The notes beneath the pieces were generated by a model. The model did no database searches. It was not told the DNA's origin and saw nothing but the letters and a program-made list of their open reading frames with translations. A stretch of DNA of 64,000 bases from positions 1-64,000 of the forward strand of contig CAZEXK010000006.1 in NCBI GenBank assembly GCA_964516815.1, written 5' to 3'. The position numbers and the translations under genes were made by a program. Shown here in pieces: positions 1-8,430 of the stretch (position 1 is the first letter of the stretch; the number at the start of each line of letters is the position of its first letter). The stretch is from CAIJNA01 sp964516815. GTDB taxonomy: Bacteria > Campylobacterota > Campylobacteria > Campylobacterales > Arcobacteraceae.

Positions 1-99
1 TATTTTCATCTCTAAAGTTCCTCTTTAACGCATTAATCTAATTTTATTTTGGGATGTTTTTACTTCTACATTTTTTGTATATGAAGTACATTTATAATA

Positions 100-492
100 T
101 CAAAGGCTATTTTTCTTCTTTTCTTCTTCATATTCATCTAATATTTTATTTGACTTATACAAGTATCCTGATATTTCTCTAAGTGTATCATTTAGGTTAT
201 CTTTTATTTTTTGAAGTACTTGATTTGTAGTATTTTCACTTACACAATGATTATAAAATCCATTTTTTGATTTTTCTAAAACTTCATTTATTTCAATTAA
301 TATTTTTTCATTTTTTTTGTTTTCTTCAAGTTCTTCAAGGTCAGACATTACAAGGATAATAAGCAATGTATTCAAAACAACTATAACCAAACCCAAATCA
401 AAGATAAGATCATTGTCTGTTTTAAGTGCAACTATTAAGAAGCCAAAGAATGATAATAGTATTGTAATTCCTAACTTTGTCTTCGCACTCAT
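100..492 (-). CDS. Small two-helix membrane protein with coiled coil, unknown function
   Basis: I do not recognise this 130-residue protein. Two hydrophobic segments (about residues 7-25 and 30-50) form a membrane hairpin. The remainder is charged, rich in Glu, Lys and Asn, and likely to be a cytoplasmic coiled coil (about 50-72 and 90-128) ending in a run of Glu and Lys. It lies downstream of the cation-channel gene on the same strand with a 64-base gap, so the two could share a transcript, but nothing ties their functions together. The composition looks like an ordinary host gene. Confidence 0.6.
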   Translation of the reverse strand: MSAKTKLGITILLSFFGFLIVALKTDNDLIFDLGLVIVVLNTLLIILVMSDLEELEENKKNEKILIEINEVLEKSKNGFYNHCVSENTTNQVLQKIKDNLNDTLREISGYLYKSNKILDEYEEEKKKNSL

Positions 493-556
493 TTATAACC
501 TTTTTTAGACATAGAGTATATATCAATTTGACTTAATTTGATATTTATAAAAAATA

Positions 557-1360
557 TCAATTATTTTTTGCTTTTATTTGTTTTATTTCATCCTCAATAT
601 TTTGCATTTTTTGTAGTATCAAATCTAATTTAACACTATCTTCATAAATATCATTTTGCAATTCTTTATTTTTGTTTTTTTCCATTTCTCCAATAATTAC
701 AGCTACAAAAAGGTTGAAAAATACAAAAGCAGCAATAATAACAAACGATACAAAATAAATCCAAGACCAAGGGTGTATCTCCATACCTTCATACATCACA
801 TCAGTCCAATCTTCAAAAGTCAAAATACGAAACAAAGTAAGCATAGCTATTAATAAATCTTTCCACAAACCACTTTTTGCATCTTCAAATAAAAAGTTAC
901 CAACGATGGCATAAATATAAAAAATGATAAACAATAAAATAACAATATCAATAATCGCTGGAATAGCACCTATTAACATATCTATTATATTTTTTAGTTG
1001 TGGTCTTGATGTTAAGAGTCTTAATACTCTAAATATTCTCATAAGTCGTGCAATCGCTGCCATTGTACTATTATCCAAAGGTATTAGTGTGATAAATACT
1101 ATTACAAAATCAAAAATATTCCATCCAGATTTGAAAAAATCATTTAAATTTTTTTCTGCACTCATTTTTATAATTATTTCTACTAAAAAATATATAGTTA
1201 TAAAATAATCTAAATAAAATAAAAATGTATCATATGTATTTTCAAGATCTGCTAAAGTTTTAAATCCAAGCATAGATGCATAAAAGATTATAATTGTTGT
1301 AGTTAAGTTAGAAAACCATTTTGCTTCTCTTATTTGTATAAGTCTTTCTTGTAATTTCAT
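557..1360 (-). CDS. Single-domain voltage-gated cation channel (bacterial Nav/Cav family)
   Basis: This 267-residue protein has the six-helix architecture of the NaChBac/NavAb family, which forms homotetrameric channels in the inner membrane. S1-S3 cover about residues 20-95. S4 carries arginines at 105, 108, 111 and 114, every third residue as in a voltage sensor. S5 is near 128-152 and S6 near 198-224. The pore loop reads TFEDWTD at 181-187, where sodium channels of the family have an ESW core. The C-terminal tail (about 228-267) is a predicted coiled coil, as expected for the tetramerisation bundle. The start codon overlaps the stop of the upstream ychJ-like gene by one base (TAATG), so the two are translationally coupled. 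The family call is strong; ion selectivity is inferred. Confidence 0.88.
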   Translation of the reverse strand: MKLQERLIQIREAKWFSNLTTTIIIFYASMLGFKTLADLENTYDTFLFYLDYFITIYFLVEIIIKMSAEKNLNDFFKSGWNIFDFVIVFITLIPLDNSTMAAIARLMRIFRVLRLLTSRPQLKNIIDMLIGAIPAIIDIVILLFIIFYIYAIVGNFLFEDAKSGLWKDLLIAMLTLFRILTFEDWTDVMYEGMEIHPWSWIYFVSFVIIAAFVFFNLFVAVIIGEMEKNKNKELQNDIYEDSVKLDLILQKMQNIEDEIKQIKAKNN

Positions 1361-1779
1361 TATTTACCTTCTTGTATTTGAGCACTGTGATAATACCAAA
1401 TATCATTAATTTTTATAAATTTTGAGTTTTCAGTAAAAGAACAATCTTTAGAATTAATAAAAATGCTAGCATGAAATTGTACATATGATATATCCTTTGA
1501 TTCTTCAAAATTTAAAATTCTTAGATTTTTAAATTCACTATGATTGCAAAATTCTAATAAGTCCCAGCTCCAACTTTTTGTATCAGAAGTATAATCAACG
1601 TTATTTATGTGGGTTGTTTTCATGATATATTTTACATTTTTAACTACATATGCACTATATCTACTTTTCATGAGTTCCAAAGCATTTACTGCAATTTTAC
1701 CTTTATGTAAAACTTGACAACATTTTTTATATTTTATTTGACTTCCACAAGGGCATTTATCATTTACACTTATTGCCAT
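1360..1779 (-). CDS. YchJ-like SEC-C motif protein (UPF0225)
   Basis: The 139-residue product begins with the zinc-binding SEC-C motif (CPCGS at 9-13, then Cys20-Cys21), followed by an NTF2-like domain with the family's SRYSAYV and FIKINDIWYY stretches. YchJ of Escherichia coli has a second SEC-C motif at its C-terminus; this protein ends at about residue 139 without one, so it is the short form. The function of the family is not established. It is the first gene of a coupled pair with the cation channel and is separated from typA by a terminator. Confidence 0.8.
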   Translation of the reverse strand: MAISVNDKCPCGSQIKYKKCCQVLHKGKIAVNALELMKSRYSAYVVKNVKYIMKTTHINNVDYTSDTKSWSWDLLEFCNHSEFKNLRILNFEESKDISYVQFHASIFINSKDCSFTENSKFIKINDIWYYHSAQIQEGK

Positions 1780-1817
1780 ATATTTTGCCTTATATTAATT
1801 TTTGTAATTTTACAAAA

Positions 1818-1845
1818 AAAAGCTAAGAATTTCTTCTTAGCTTTT
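1818..1845 (-). terminator. Intrinsic terminator of typA
   Basis: A perfect 12-base-pair stem (1818-1829 with 1834-1845) and a 4-base loop lie 23 bases past the typA stop. Read on the minus strand, the stem is followed by a run of seven T (complement of 1814-1820). It isolates typA from the ychJ-like gene. Confidence 0.8.
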
Positions 1846-1867
1846 ACGTTAGTTATTTTTTTAAAGC

Positions 1868-3682
1868 TTAAGAATTTTTCTTGTCTTTAGAAGCTCTTCT
1901 TCTTTTAGAAACATCCAGTTCTCTTTTTCTAATTCTAATATTTGTAGGAGTAACTTCAACAATTTCATCTTCTTCTATCCATTCCATTGCAAGTTCTAAT
2001 GACATATCTCTTGGTGTAATAATTTTAATTGCCTCATCAGCTCCACTTGAACGAACATTTGACTGTTGTTTTGCTTTTACTGGATTTACATCTAAGTCAT
2101 TTTCTCGTGCATGCTCACCTATTACCATTCCATTATAAACTTTAGTTTGAGGAGAAATAAACATTTGACCTCTATCTTGTAAATTAAATATAGAATAAGC
2201 AACAGCTTCGCCATCTTCAGTTGAAATTAAAGCTCCATTTTTTCTTGATGTTACAGAACCACTATAAGCTCTAAATTCTAGAAATGAATGATTCATAACA
2301 CCTTCACCTTTAGTTGAAGTTAAAAATTCATTTCTGTATCCAATTAAACCACGAGCAGGAATTTCAAATTCAACTCTTGTTTGTCCATTCCCCATTGGAA
2401 TCATATTTGACATAACGGCTTTTCTTCTACCTAAAGTTTCAATAACTGTTCCAGAAAATTCATCAGGAATATCACAAACTAAATGTTCAAATGGTTCACA
2501 TTTAACACCATCTATTTCTTTTACAATAACTTCTGGTCTTGAAATTGAGAATTCAAAACCTTCTCTTCTCATATTTTCAGCAAGAATAGTAATTTGTAAT
2601 TCACCTCTTCCATTTACTTCAAATGCAGCATCACCTTGAGGTACAAAGTTCATAGCAATATTTGTCTTCATTTCAAATTCTAATCTTTCTTCAATTTTAT
2701 TTGAAGTTACAAATTTACCTTCAGTTCCAGCTAATGGAGAATCATTAACTGCAAATGTAACACTTAGTGTTGGTTCTTCAATATGCAAAGGATCAAGAGG
2801 CATTGGGTTTGTGGGATCACATAATGAATCACCAACATCAATAGTTTCAAATCCTGCAATAGCAACGATATCACCATGACCTGCTTTTTCAATGTCTAAT
2901 CTTTCTAAACCTTTAAATCCAATAAGTTTAGAAACTCTACCTTTTACTTTTTCACCATCTGCTTTAACTAAAGTAACTGTTTCTCCCATAGAAATAGTTC
3001 CATTAAATATTCTAGCAACACCAATTTTACCAATAAAATTATCATAAGTAAGATTAAATACTTGAAGTTGTAATCCATTATCATCAGATCCTGATGGAGT
3101 TGGTACTTTTTCTAAAATCATATCAAGTAATGGAATCATATCTTTATTTTCATCTTCAAGAGCAAGTTTTGCATATCCATTTTTAGCAGCAGCATAAATT
3201 ACTGGAAATTCAAGTTGTTCTTCATTTGCGCCCATTTGATCAAATAGGTCGAATACTTCATCAACAACTCTATCTGGTTCAGCTGCATCTTTATCAATTT
3301 TATTTACAACAACTATTGGTTTATGTCCTAATTCTAAAGCCTTTTTCACAACAAACTTTGTTTGAGGCATAACACCTTCTTGTGCATCTACTAATAAAAG
3401 TACACAATCAACCATTTTAAGAACTCTCTCAACTTCTCCACCAAAATCAGCATGTCCTGGAGTATCTATAATATTAATTCTAGTATTTTTATAATCAATA
3501 GCTGTATTTTTAGCTAGGATTGTAATACCTCTTTCTTTTTCAATATCATTACTATCCATCATTCGCTCTTCTGTTTCAGCTCTATCATCAAATGTACCAG
3601 ACTGTTTTAGTAACTCATCTACCAGTGTTGTTTTACCATGATCAACATGGGCAATAACAGCAATATTTCTAATATCTCTCAT
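1868..3682 (-). CDS. typA: Translational GTPase TypA/BipA
   Basis: TypA/BipA is a ribosome-binding GTPase related to EF-G that helps 50S assembly and growth under stress. The 604-residue product has the G1 loop AHVDHGKTT close to the N-terminus, the G3 motif DTPGH, the NKID motif, then domain II and EF-G-like domains III and V, and ends in the Lys/Arg-rich tail typical of the family. The frame extends nine codons further upstream, but the ATG at 3682 is preceded by AAGGAAAT at good spacing and gives the family's usual MRDIRNIAV start, so it is chosen. It is transcribed divergently from thyX across about 200 bases and has its own terminator. Confidence 0.96.
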   Translation of the reverse strand: MRDIRNIAVIAHVDHGKTTLVDELLKQSGTFDDRAETEERMMDSNDIEKERGITILAKNTAIDYKNTRINIIDTPGHADFGGEVERVLKMVDCVLLLVDAQEGVMPQTKFVVKKALELGHKPIVVVNKIDKDAAEPDRVVDEVFDLFDQMGANEEQLEFPVIYAAAKNGYAKLALEDENKDMIPLLDMILEKVPTPSGSDDNGLQLQVFNLTYDNFIGKIGVARIFNGTISMGETVTLVKADGEKVKGRVSKLIGFKGLERLDIEKAGHGDIVAIAGFETIDVGDSLCDPTNPMPLDPLHIEEPTLSVTFAVNDSPLAGTEGKFVTSNKIEERLEFEMKTNIAMNFVPQGDAAFEVNGRGELQITILAENMRREGFEFSISRPEVIVKEIDGVKCEPFEHLVCDIPDEFSGTVIETLGRRKAVMSNMIPMGNGQTRVEFEIPARGLIGYRNEFLTSTKGEGVMNHSFLEFRAYSGSVTSRKNGALISTEDGEAVAYSIFNLQDRGQMFISPQTKVYNGMVIGEHARENDLDVNPVKAKQQSNVRSSGADEAIKIITPRDMSLELAMEWIEEDEIVEVTPTNIRIRKRELDVSKRRRASKDKKNS

Positions 3683-3888
3683 TTTATTTCCTTGTGTTTC
3701 GTATAGCAATACAAATAAACAATATTTTTATTTGATTTACTATTTAATTTTGCGAATTATATCTAAACTTTACTTATAGTCTTAAATTAAGCTAAATCAA
3801 AAATAAATTATATGGTAAAAATTAAAGATATTTCCTGATTATAATGTATATTTTAGTACAATACTAAATAATTACATAAAGGCACAAT

Positions 3889-4560
3889 ATGAATGTAGAA
3901 CTAATGCAACATACCTCTTTAGAAGTAACTGCACACGCAATAAGAACTTGCTGGCAAAGTTTTGATAATAGTGATGAAGGTGGAGAAAAAGATTTAGCCC
4001 TAATAGATAGAGTTGGAAATAAATTTAAACACGCTTCAACTTTAGAACATTTGGTGTATACTTTTTATTTAAAAGGTGTTAGTCGTGCATTATTACAAGA
4101 ATTAGCTCGTCACAGAATGGCATCTTTGAGTGTGAAATCCACTAGGTATACTTTAAAAGAATTAAAAGCAGAACTTAGCTTTACAGATGGTATGTCAATG
4201 TTACAATTAAAAGAAAAATATACAAATCCTACTGAAGCTTACAATGATAAAAATGTACAAAGAGCTTCAAAATATTTAGTTTATACAGATGTTTTAGGTG
4301 TCGACTTTTCATCTATTGTTGCATTGGAAAACTTAAGACTTATGTTAGTTGATGGTGTTTCTAATGATAGGGCAAAATTTTGTTTACCCGAATCATACAA
4401 AACAGAATTAACATGGACTGTAAATGCTAGATCATTACAAAATTTTATAGCACTTAGGTCTGGAAAATCAGCATTATGGGAGATTCAAGATTTAGCAAAC
4501 ATGGTATATGCTAATTTGCCAAAACAACATCAATATTTATTCAATTCAAATATTGAATAA
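3889..4560 (+). CDS. thyX: FAD-dependent thymidylate synthase
   Basis: ThyX methylates dUMP to dTMP using methylenetetrahydrofolate, FAD and NADPH, replacing ThyA. The 223-residue length is normal. The signature RHRxxSxxxxSxR is present as RHRMASLSVKSTR at about residues 74-86. The ATG has an AAAGG site eight bases upstream. It stands alone on its strand, facing the response-regulator gene with only three bases between their stop codons and no clear terminator there. Confidence 0.95.
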   Translation: MNVELMQHTSLEVTAHAIRTCWQSFDNSDEGGEKDLALIDRVGNKFKHASTLEHLVYTFYLKGVSRALLQELARHRMASLSVKSTRYTLKELKAELSFTDGMSMLQLKEKYTNPTEAYNDKNVQRASKYLVYTDVLGVDFSSIVALENLRLMLVDGVSNDRAKFCLPESYKTELTWTVNARSLQNFIALRSGKSALWEIQDLANMVYANLPKQHQYLFNSNIE

Positions 4561-4563
4561 ATT

Positions 4564-5232
4564 TTAATTAATATTTTTTAAAAAACTTTTATTTAGTTTT
4601 AGTTTATAACCACTTAGTGTGTTATTTTCAATAATATCATCATATGGTAATTTAGCTCTTAACTTTGATACAAGTTGTCTTACATATCCTTGTAAAGAAC
4701 TCTCTCCCCATACATACATTTCAATTTGTGTATTACTTACACTTTTACCTTTATACTTAATTAGTATCGACATAAGTTGTGCTTCTTTTTTTGTAAGATT
4801 TATAATTTTAGAACCAAATACAATTTTATTTTCATCTCTATAAAATTTTCCACCGTGTGCTAAAGATACCTCATTAACTTCTTCTTTAAAAGAATTTTGA
4901 ATTTTTGCTATGATTTCTCTTATATCAAAAGGTTTTTTAATAAAATCATTACATCCAGTATTGTAAGCATTAAGTATTGTTTTAATATCAAGTTCACCAG
5001 AAATTATAAAAATATTAGCATTATTGTTACATTTTTTTATTTTTTTAAGTATTTCTAAGCCATTTACATTTGGCAAATTAATATCTAATAAATATAAATC
5101 ATAACTTGAATTAACATTTAATAATGCTTCTGAACCTTCATAGTACGAATTTACTTCGTACTTTAAACCTTCAAATGTTTTAACAATAACATTATTTAAG
5201 ATTTCATCATCTTCTACTAAAAATATTTTCAT
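4564..5232 (-). CDS. OmpR-family response regulator (orphan)
   Basis: The 222-residue protein has an N-terminal receiver domain with the acidic pair in VEDDE, the phospho-acceptor Asp in LLDINLP (about residue 49) and the conserved Lys in KKPF (about 104). A C-terminal winged-helix DNA-binding domain follows (about 135-218, with the WGE and VRQLVSKLRAKL elements). No histidine kinase gene lies beside it, so the partner is encoded elsewhere. ruvC lies upstream on the same strand with a 53-base T-rich spacer. The target genes cannot be deduced from this window. Confidence 0.88.
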   Translation of the reverse strand: MKIFLVEDDEILNNVIVKTFEGLKYEVNSYYEGSEALLNVNSSYDLYLLDINLPNVNGLEILKKIKKCNNNANIFIISGELDIKTILNAYNTGCNDFIKKPFDIREIIAKIQNSFKEEVNEVSLAHGGKFYRDENKIVFGSKIINLTKKEAQLMSILIKYKGKSVSNTQIEMYVWGESSLQGYVRQLVSKLRAKLPYDDIIENNTLSGYKLKLNKSFLKNIN

Positions 5233-5285
5233 AAACTATTATATAGTAAAGATGTTATTTTTTTGTAACTTTTTTTCTTTTTTTG

Positions 5286-5750
5286 TTAAATTCTTTGAAA
5301 ATGAGTTAAACTAACAGCAATTGCATCCGTAATATCCAATGGTTTTATCTCTTTTTTAATATTTAATAACCTTTTGACCATAAAAGCAACTTGTTCCTTT
5401 TGCGCTTTTCCATTACCAGTAACTGCTTTTTTAACTTGTAAGGGAGTATACTCACTAAAATTTCCAAATTCTTGTAATATTTTAAGACTAATTGCTCCTC
5501 TAAATTGAGCTAATTTAATAACTGATTTTGGATTAAATGCAAAAAACATATCTTCCATAGCAACTTCATCAATTTTATGTCTTTTAATTATTAAATCAAA
5601 ACCTTCAATAAACTCTAAAATTTGTTCTTGAAGTATTCTTGATTTCATTTTTATTAATCCAGCTTCAATTAATTTTGGTTTGTGGTTATTCACTTCCAAA
5701 ATTGCATATCCACAATTTATTGTCCCTGGGTCTATACCTAATATTATCAT
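5286..5750 (-). CDS. ruvC: Holliday junction resolvase RuvC
   Basis: RuvC cuts Holliday junctions symmetrically, working with RuvAB. The 154-residue product has the catalytic carboxylates in GIDPGT at the N-terminus, in AMEDMFF at about residue 67, and in the C-terminal DITDAIAV pair. The SVIKLAQFRG DNA-binding helix region is also intact. It is divergent from dnaA, and the intervening 100 bases hold the dnaA promoter and box-like sequences. The ruvC-dnaA adjacency is familiar from the origin region of Campylobacterota. Confidence 0.96.
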   Translation of the reverse strand: MIILGIDPGTINCGYAILEVNNHKPKLIEAGLIKMKSRILQEQILEFIEGFDLIIKRHKIDEVAMEDMFFAFNPKSVIKLAQFRGAISLKILQEFGNFSEYTPLQVKKAVTGNGKAQKEQVAFMVKRLLNIKKEIKPLDITDAIAVSLTHFQRI

Positions 5751-5774
5751 ACATACATACTAGCATAAATATAC

Positions 5775-5792
5775 TTTTTCACATATTTCACA
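5775..5792 (+). promoter_or_regulatory. Tandem DnaA-box-like sites upstream of dnaA
   Basis: Two directly abutting nonamers end in TTCACA: TTTTTCACA at 5775-5783 and TATTTCACA at 5784-5792. Both keep the TCACA core of Campylobacterota DnaA boxes but differ from TTATTCACA at one or two of the first four bases. They sit just upstream of the dnaA promoter, where several relatives carry the first half of a bipartite origin, and could also serve dnaA autoregulation. Confidence 0.45.
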
Positions 5793-5820
5793 TCTTATAA
5801 ATTATTTGGTTTATTTTAGA

Positions 5821-5850
5821 TATAATAAGCATTATTAGCTATAAAGGAAA
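5821..5850 (+). promoter_or_regulatory. dnaA promoter -10 element and ribosome binding site
   Basis: A perfect TATAAT (5821-5826) is followed about 17 bases later by AAAGGAAA (5843-5850), the strongest Shine-Dalgarno sequence in the region. Its position only makes sense if translation starts at 5852-5855, where the codons are ATA and ATT rather than ATG. Confidence 0.6.
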
Positions 5851-5854
5851 CATA

Positions 5855-7177
5855 ATTAAAAATACTGCAAAATATAATATTTTAAATGAATTGTCACAAA
5901 GAGTTTCACAAAATGACAATGAAAAATTTATTAAGCAACTTATTTATAAAAAAAATAGCTCAAGTAACGAACTAATAGTTTTTGAAGCATCAAATAAAAT
6001 TATAGCAAACTATATAAAAACTAAGTTTACGTCTTTAATTCAAGATATAGCTTATACTAAAACAAATATAAAACCTACAATAGCCATAAATGTTACTGGT
6101 CAAAAAAGTAAGAGTATAAAACAATTATTAACTGAAAAAAATTCAGCCATAATGCCTGAAAGTACTATGCTTAATCAATCATATACTTTTGATTCTTTTG
6201 TAGTTGGTTCATCAAATCAAATGGCATATAATGCATCAACTGCTATATCAAATAATCTTGGAAAAATGTACAACCCTTTATTTATTTATGGTGGAACTGG
6301 TTTAGGAAAAACACACTTACTTCAATCAATTGGAAATGATGCAATTGAAAAAAATAAATCAGTAATATATGTAACTATAGAGCAGTTTATGAATGATTTC
6401 ACATTTTCACTTAAAAATAAAAACATGGATCATTTTAGAAATAAATACAGACAATGTGATTTACTTCTAATAGATGACATCCAATTTTTGTCAGGAAAAG
6501 AAGAAACTCAAAAAGAATTTTTCCATACTTTTAATGAACTTCATACTGCAAATAAACAAATTGTCCTAACAAGCGATAAACTTCCATCTCAAATTGCAGG
6601 TTTACAAGAAAGGTTAACTAGTAGATTTGAATGGGGTTTAACAACTGATATACAAATTCCAGAACTTGAAACAAAAATAGCAATTGTAGAAAAGAAAAGT
6701 GAATTAAATGGAATAAATTTATCCAAAGAAATTGTACACTTCATAGCAACTTCACTTGATTCATCAGTAAGAGAAATAGAAGGCTTATTAATAAAAATAA
6801 ATGCTAGTGCTGATTTGTTAGGTCAAAAAATAAATTTAGCTTTAGTTCAAGACTTATTAAAAGAACAATTAAAAGATAAAAAAGATAATATTATGTTACC
6901 AAATATTATTGAAGTTGTATCAACTGAATTAAATATTAAACCAAGCGATTTAAAATCTACAAAAAGAAGTGCAAACATTGTAAATGCACGTAGAATGGTA
7001 ATATATTTAGCAAGAGAATTAACACATAATTCTATGCCAGATATTGCAAAGTTTTTAGGTATGAAAGATCATTCAAGTGTATCAAAAAATATTACTAAAG
7101 CGAATGAACTGATTGAAAAAGATGAAAATTTTAAAGTAAATCTAGAAAATTTAAAAAATAAAATTATAACAAAATAA
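5855..7177 (+). CDS. dnaA: Chromosomal replication initiator DnaA, probable ATT start
   Basis: DnaA binds DnaA boxes and melts the origin. The Walker A motif GGTGLGKTHL (about residue 146), Walker B LLLIDDIQF (about 204) and the C-terminal box-recognition signature DHSSVSK (about 405) are intact. The frame contains no ATG near the N-terminus. A conventional call would take the TTG at 5891, but that removes the first helix of domain I (YNILNEL) and lacks a ribosome site. Extending to the ATT at 5855 restores the helix, gives a start of Met-Lys-Asn-Thr, and lies six bases after AAAGGA. This start is inferred. The gene is followed by the dnaA-dnaN spacer with further boxes, then dnaN and gyrB. 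Confidence 0.93.
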   Translation: MKNTAKYNILNELSQRVSQNDNEKFIKQLIYKKNSSSNELIVFEASNKIIANYIKTKFTSLIQDIAYTKTNIKPTIAINVTGQKSKSIKQLLTEKNSAIMPESTMLNQSYTFDSFVVGSSNQMAYNASTAISNNLGKMYNPLFIYGGTGLGKTHLLQSIGNDAIEKNKSVIYVTIEQFMNDFTFSLKNKNMDHFRNKYRQCDLLLIDDIQFLSGKEETQKEFFHTFNELHTANKQIVLTSDKLPSQIAGLQERLTSRFEWGLTTDIQIPELETKIAIVEKKSELNGINLSKEIVHFIATSLDSSVREIEGLLIKINASADLLGQKINLALVQDLLKEQLKDKKDNIMLPNIIEVVSTELNIKPSDLKSTKRSANIVNARRMVIYLARELTHNSMPDIAKFLGMKDHSSVSKNITKANELIEKDENFKVNLENLKNKIITK

Positions 7178-7347
7178 AGGATATTAACTTAAAATATAAA
7201 AGTTTAATAATTAATGTGAATACTTGTGAATATAAATAATACTTATTCAAGTCTCAAAACGATTAGTATATAAGTATTAAAACTATGTTTTCAACTATTC
7301 ACATGAACTACTAATACTACTATAATTTAATATAATAAGGAAAATAA
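7178..7347 (+). other. Candidate replication origin (oriC) in the dnaA-dnaN spacer
   Basis: This 170-base AT-rich spacer holds three good DnaA-box-like nonamers of the form NTATTCACA. Two are on the minus strand at 7215-7223 (GTATTCACA) and 7225-7233 (ATATTCACA), one helical turn apart. One is on the plus strand at 7295-7303 (CTATTCACA). A weaker TTATTCAAG is at 7243-7251. The sequence between and after them is nearly pure A/T, suitable for unwinding. In Campylobacterota the dnaA-dnaN spacer commonly carries the origin or its second half. The spacer also has to hold the dnaN promoter. Confidence 0.6.
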
Positions 7348-8418
7348 ATGAAATTTACAACACAAAAAAGCAAATTTGAAATAATACTATCTTCAATGCA
7401 ACCTTTTCTTGAAAAAAAAGATTCAAGCGCAATAACATCCCATATATATATTGAAATTTTAAACTACAAATTAGTTCTAAGATCAACTGATTATGAAATG
7501 GGATTAGAAGCTAAAATAAATGAAGTAACAAATATAGATGATGGAAAAGCAACTGTAAATGGTTCTAATTTATTAAATATAATTAGAAGACTTAAAAATG
7601 ATGAAATAAGCTTTGAAGTACAAAATAATAATTTAAATATAAAACAAAATACTACTTCATATAAATTACCAATGTACAATCCAGATGAATATCCAAGTTT
7701 TCCAATAACAGAAGGAATAAATACTTTAGATATAAATACAATAAATTTAATTAATTCAATTAAAAAAATAACACCTGCAATTGATAACAACAATCCAAAG
7801 TTTGAATTAAATGGTTCATTAATAGATATTAAAAATGATAAAATAAATTTTGTTTCAACTGATACTAGAAGATTAGCAATATCATATCTAAGAAATATCT
7901 CAAATGATGCAATGAAAATAATTGTGCCAAAAAAAGCAATAATAGAAATACAAAAGATATTTTTTGATGAATCAAAAATAAAATATGATGAAACAAATTT
8001 AGTTGTATTTAATAATAACTATACATTTTTTACTAAACTAATAAATGGAAATTTTCCTGATTATGAAAGAATAATTCCTTCAACATTAAAACATTCATTT
8101 ACTATTTCAAAAGAAGTATTAATAGAATCAATAAAATTAATAACATCATTAAAACCAAATATTAAAATAACATTTAGCCCGGAAAAAATATTATTTGAAA
8201 GTGTAGATGAAGATAGTGAAGCTAAAACACAAATTGCTATACAATTAAATATCAATGAAGAATTTTATATTGCAGTTAATAGTAAATATCTTTTGGATTT
8301 TTTAGCTACAAGTGATAATGATATTGTAACAATTGGATTTAACGATTCAAATCTACCATTTTATTTAGAAGATGATAAATTCAAAACAATAATAATGCCA
8401 ATAATATTAGATAAATAA
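7348..8418 (+). CDS. dnaN: DNA polymerase III beta sliding clamp
   Basis: The beta clamp is a ring-shaped dimer that tethers the replicative polymerase to DNA. The 356-residue length and the three-domain pattern fit, with PDYERIIP in domain II and the family's C-terminal IIMPIIL tail. The ATG is preceded by AAGGAAAATAA. It follows dnaA across the candidate origin and precedes gyrB by 12 bases, so dnaN and gyrB are probably co-transcribed. The first 100 residues are unusually rich in Asn, Ile and Lys, as expected for an AT-rich genome. Confidence 0.95.
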   Translation: MKFTTQKSKFEIILSSMQPFLEKKDSSAITSHIYIEILNYKLVLRSTDYEMGLEAKINEVTNIDDGKATVNGSNLLNIIRRLKNDEISFEVQNNNLNIKQNTTSYKLPMYNPDEYPSFPITEGINTLDINTINLINSIKKITPAIDNNNPKFELNGSLIDIKNDKINFVSTDTRRLAISYLRNISNDAMKIIVPKKAIIEIQKIFFDESKIKYDETNLVVFNNNYTFFTKLINGNFPDYERIIPSTLKHSFTISKEVLIESIKLITSLKPNIKITFSPEKILFESVDEDSEAKTQIAIQLNINEEFYIAVNSKYLLDFLATSDNDIVTIGFNDSNLPFYLEDDKFKTIIMPIILDK

Positions 8419-8430
8419 GGAATATAAAAT

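Noticed and set aside
3683..3888. Gene in the typA/thyX spacer
   Set aside because: Only promoter-like A/T tracts for the two divergent genes are visible.
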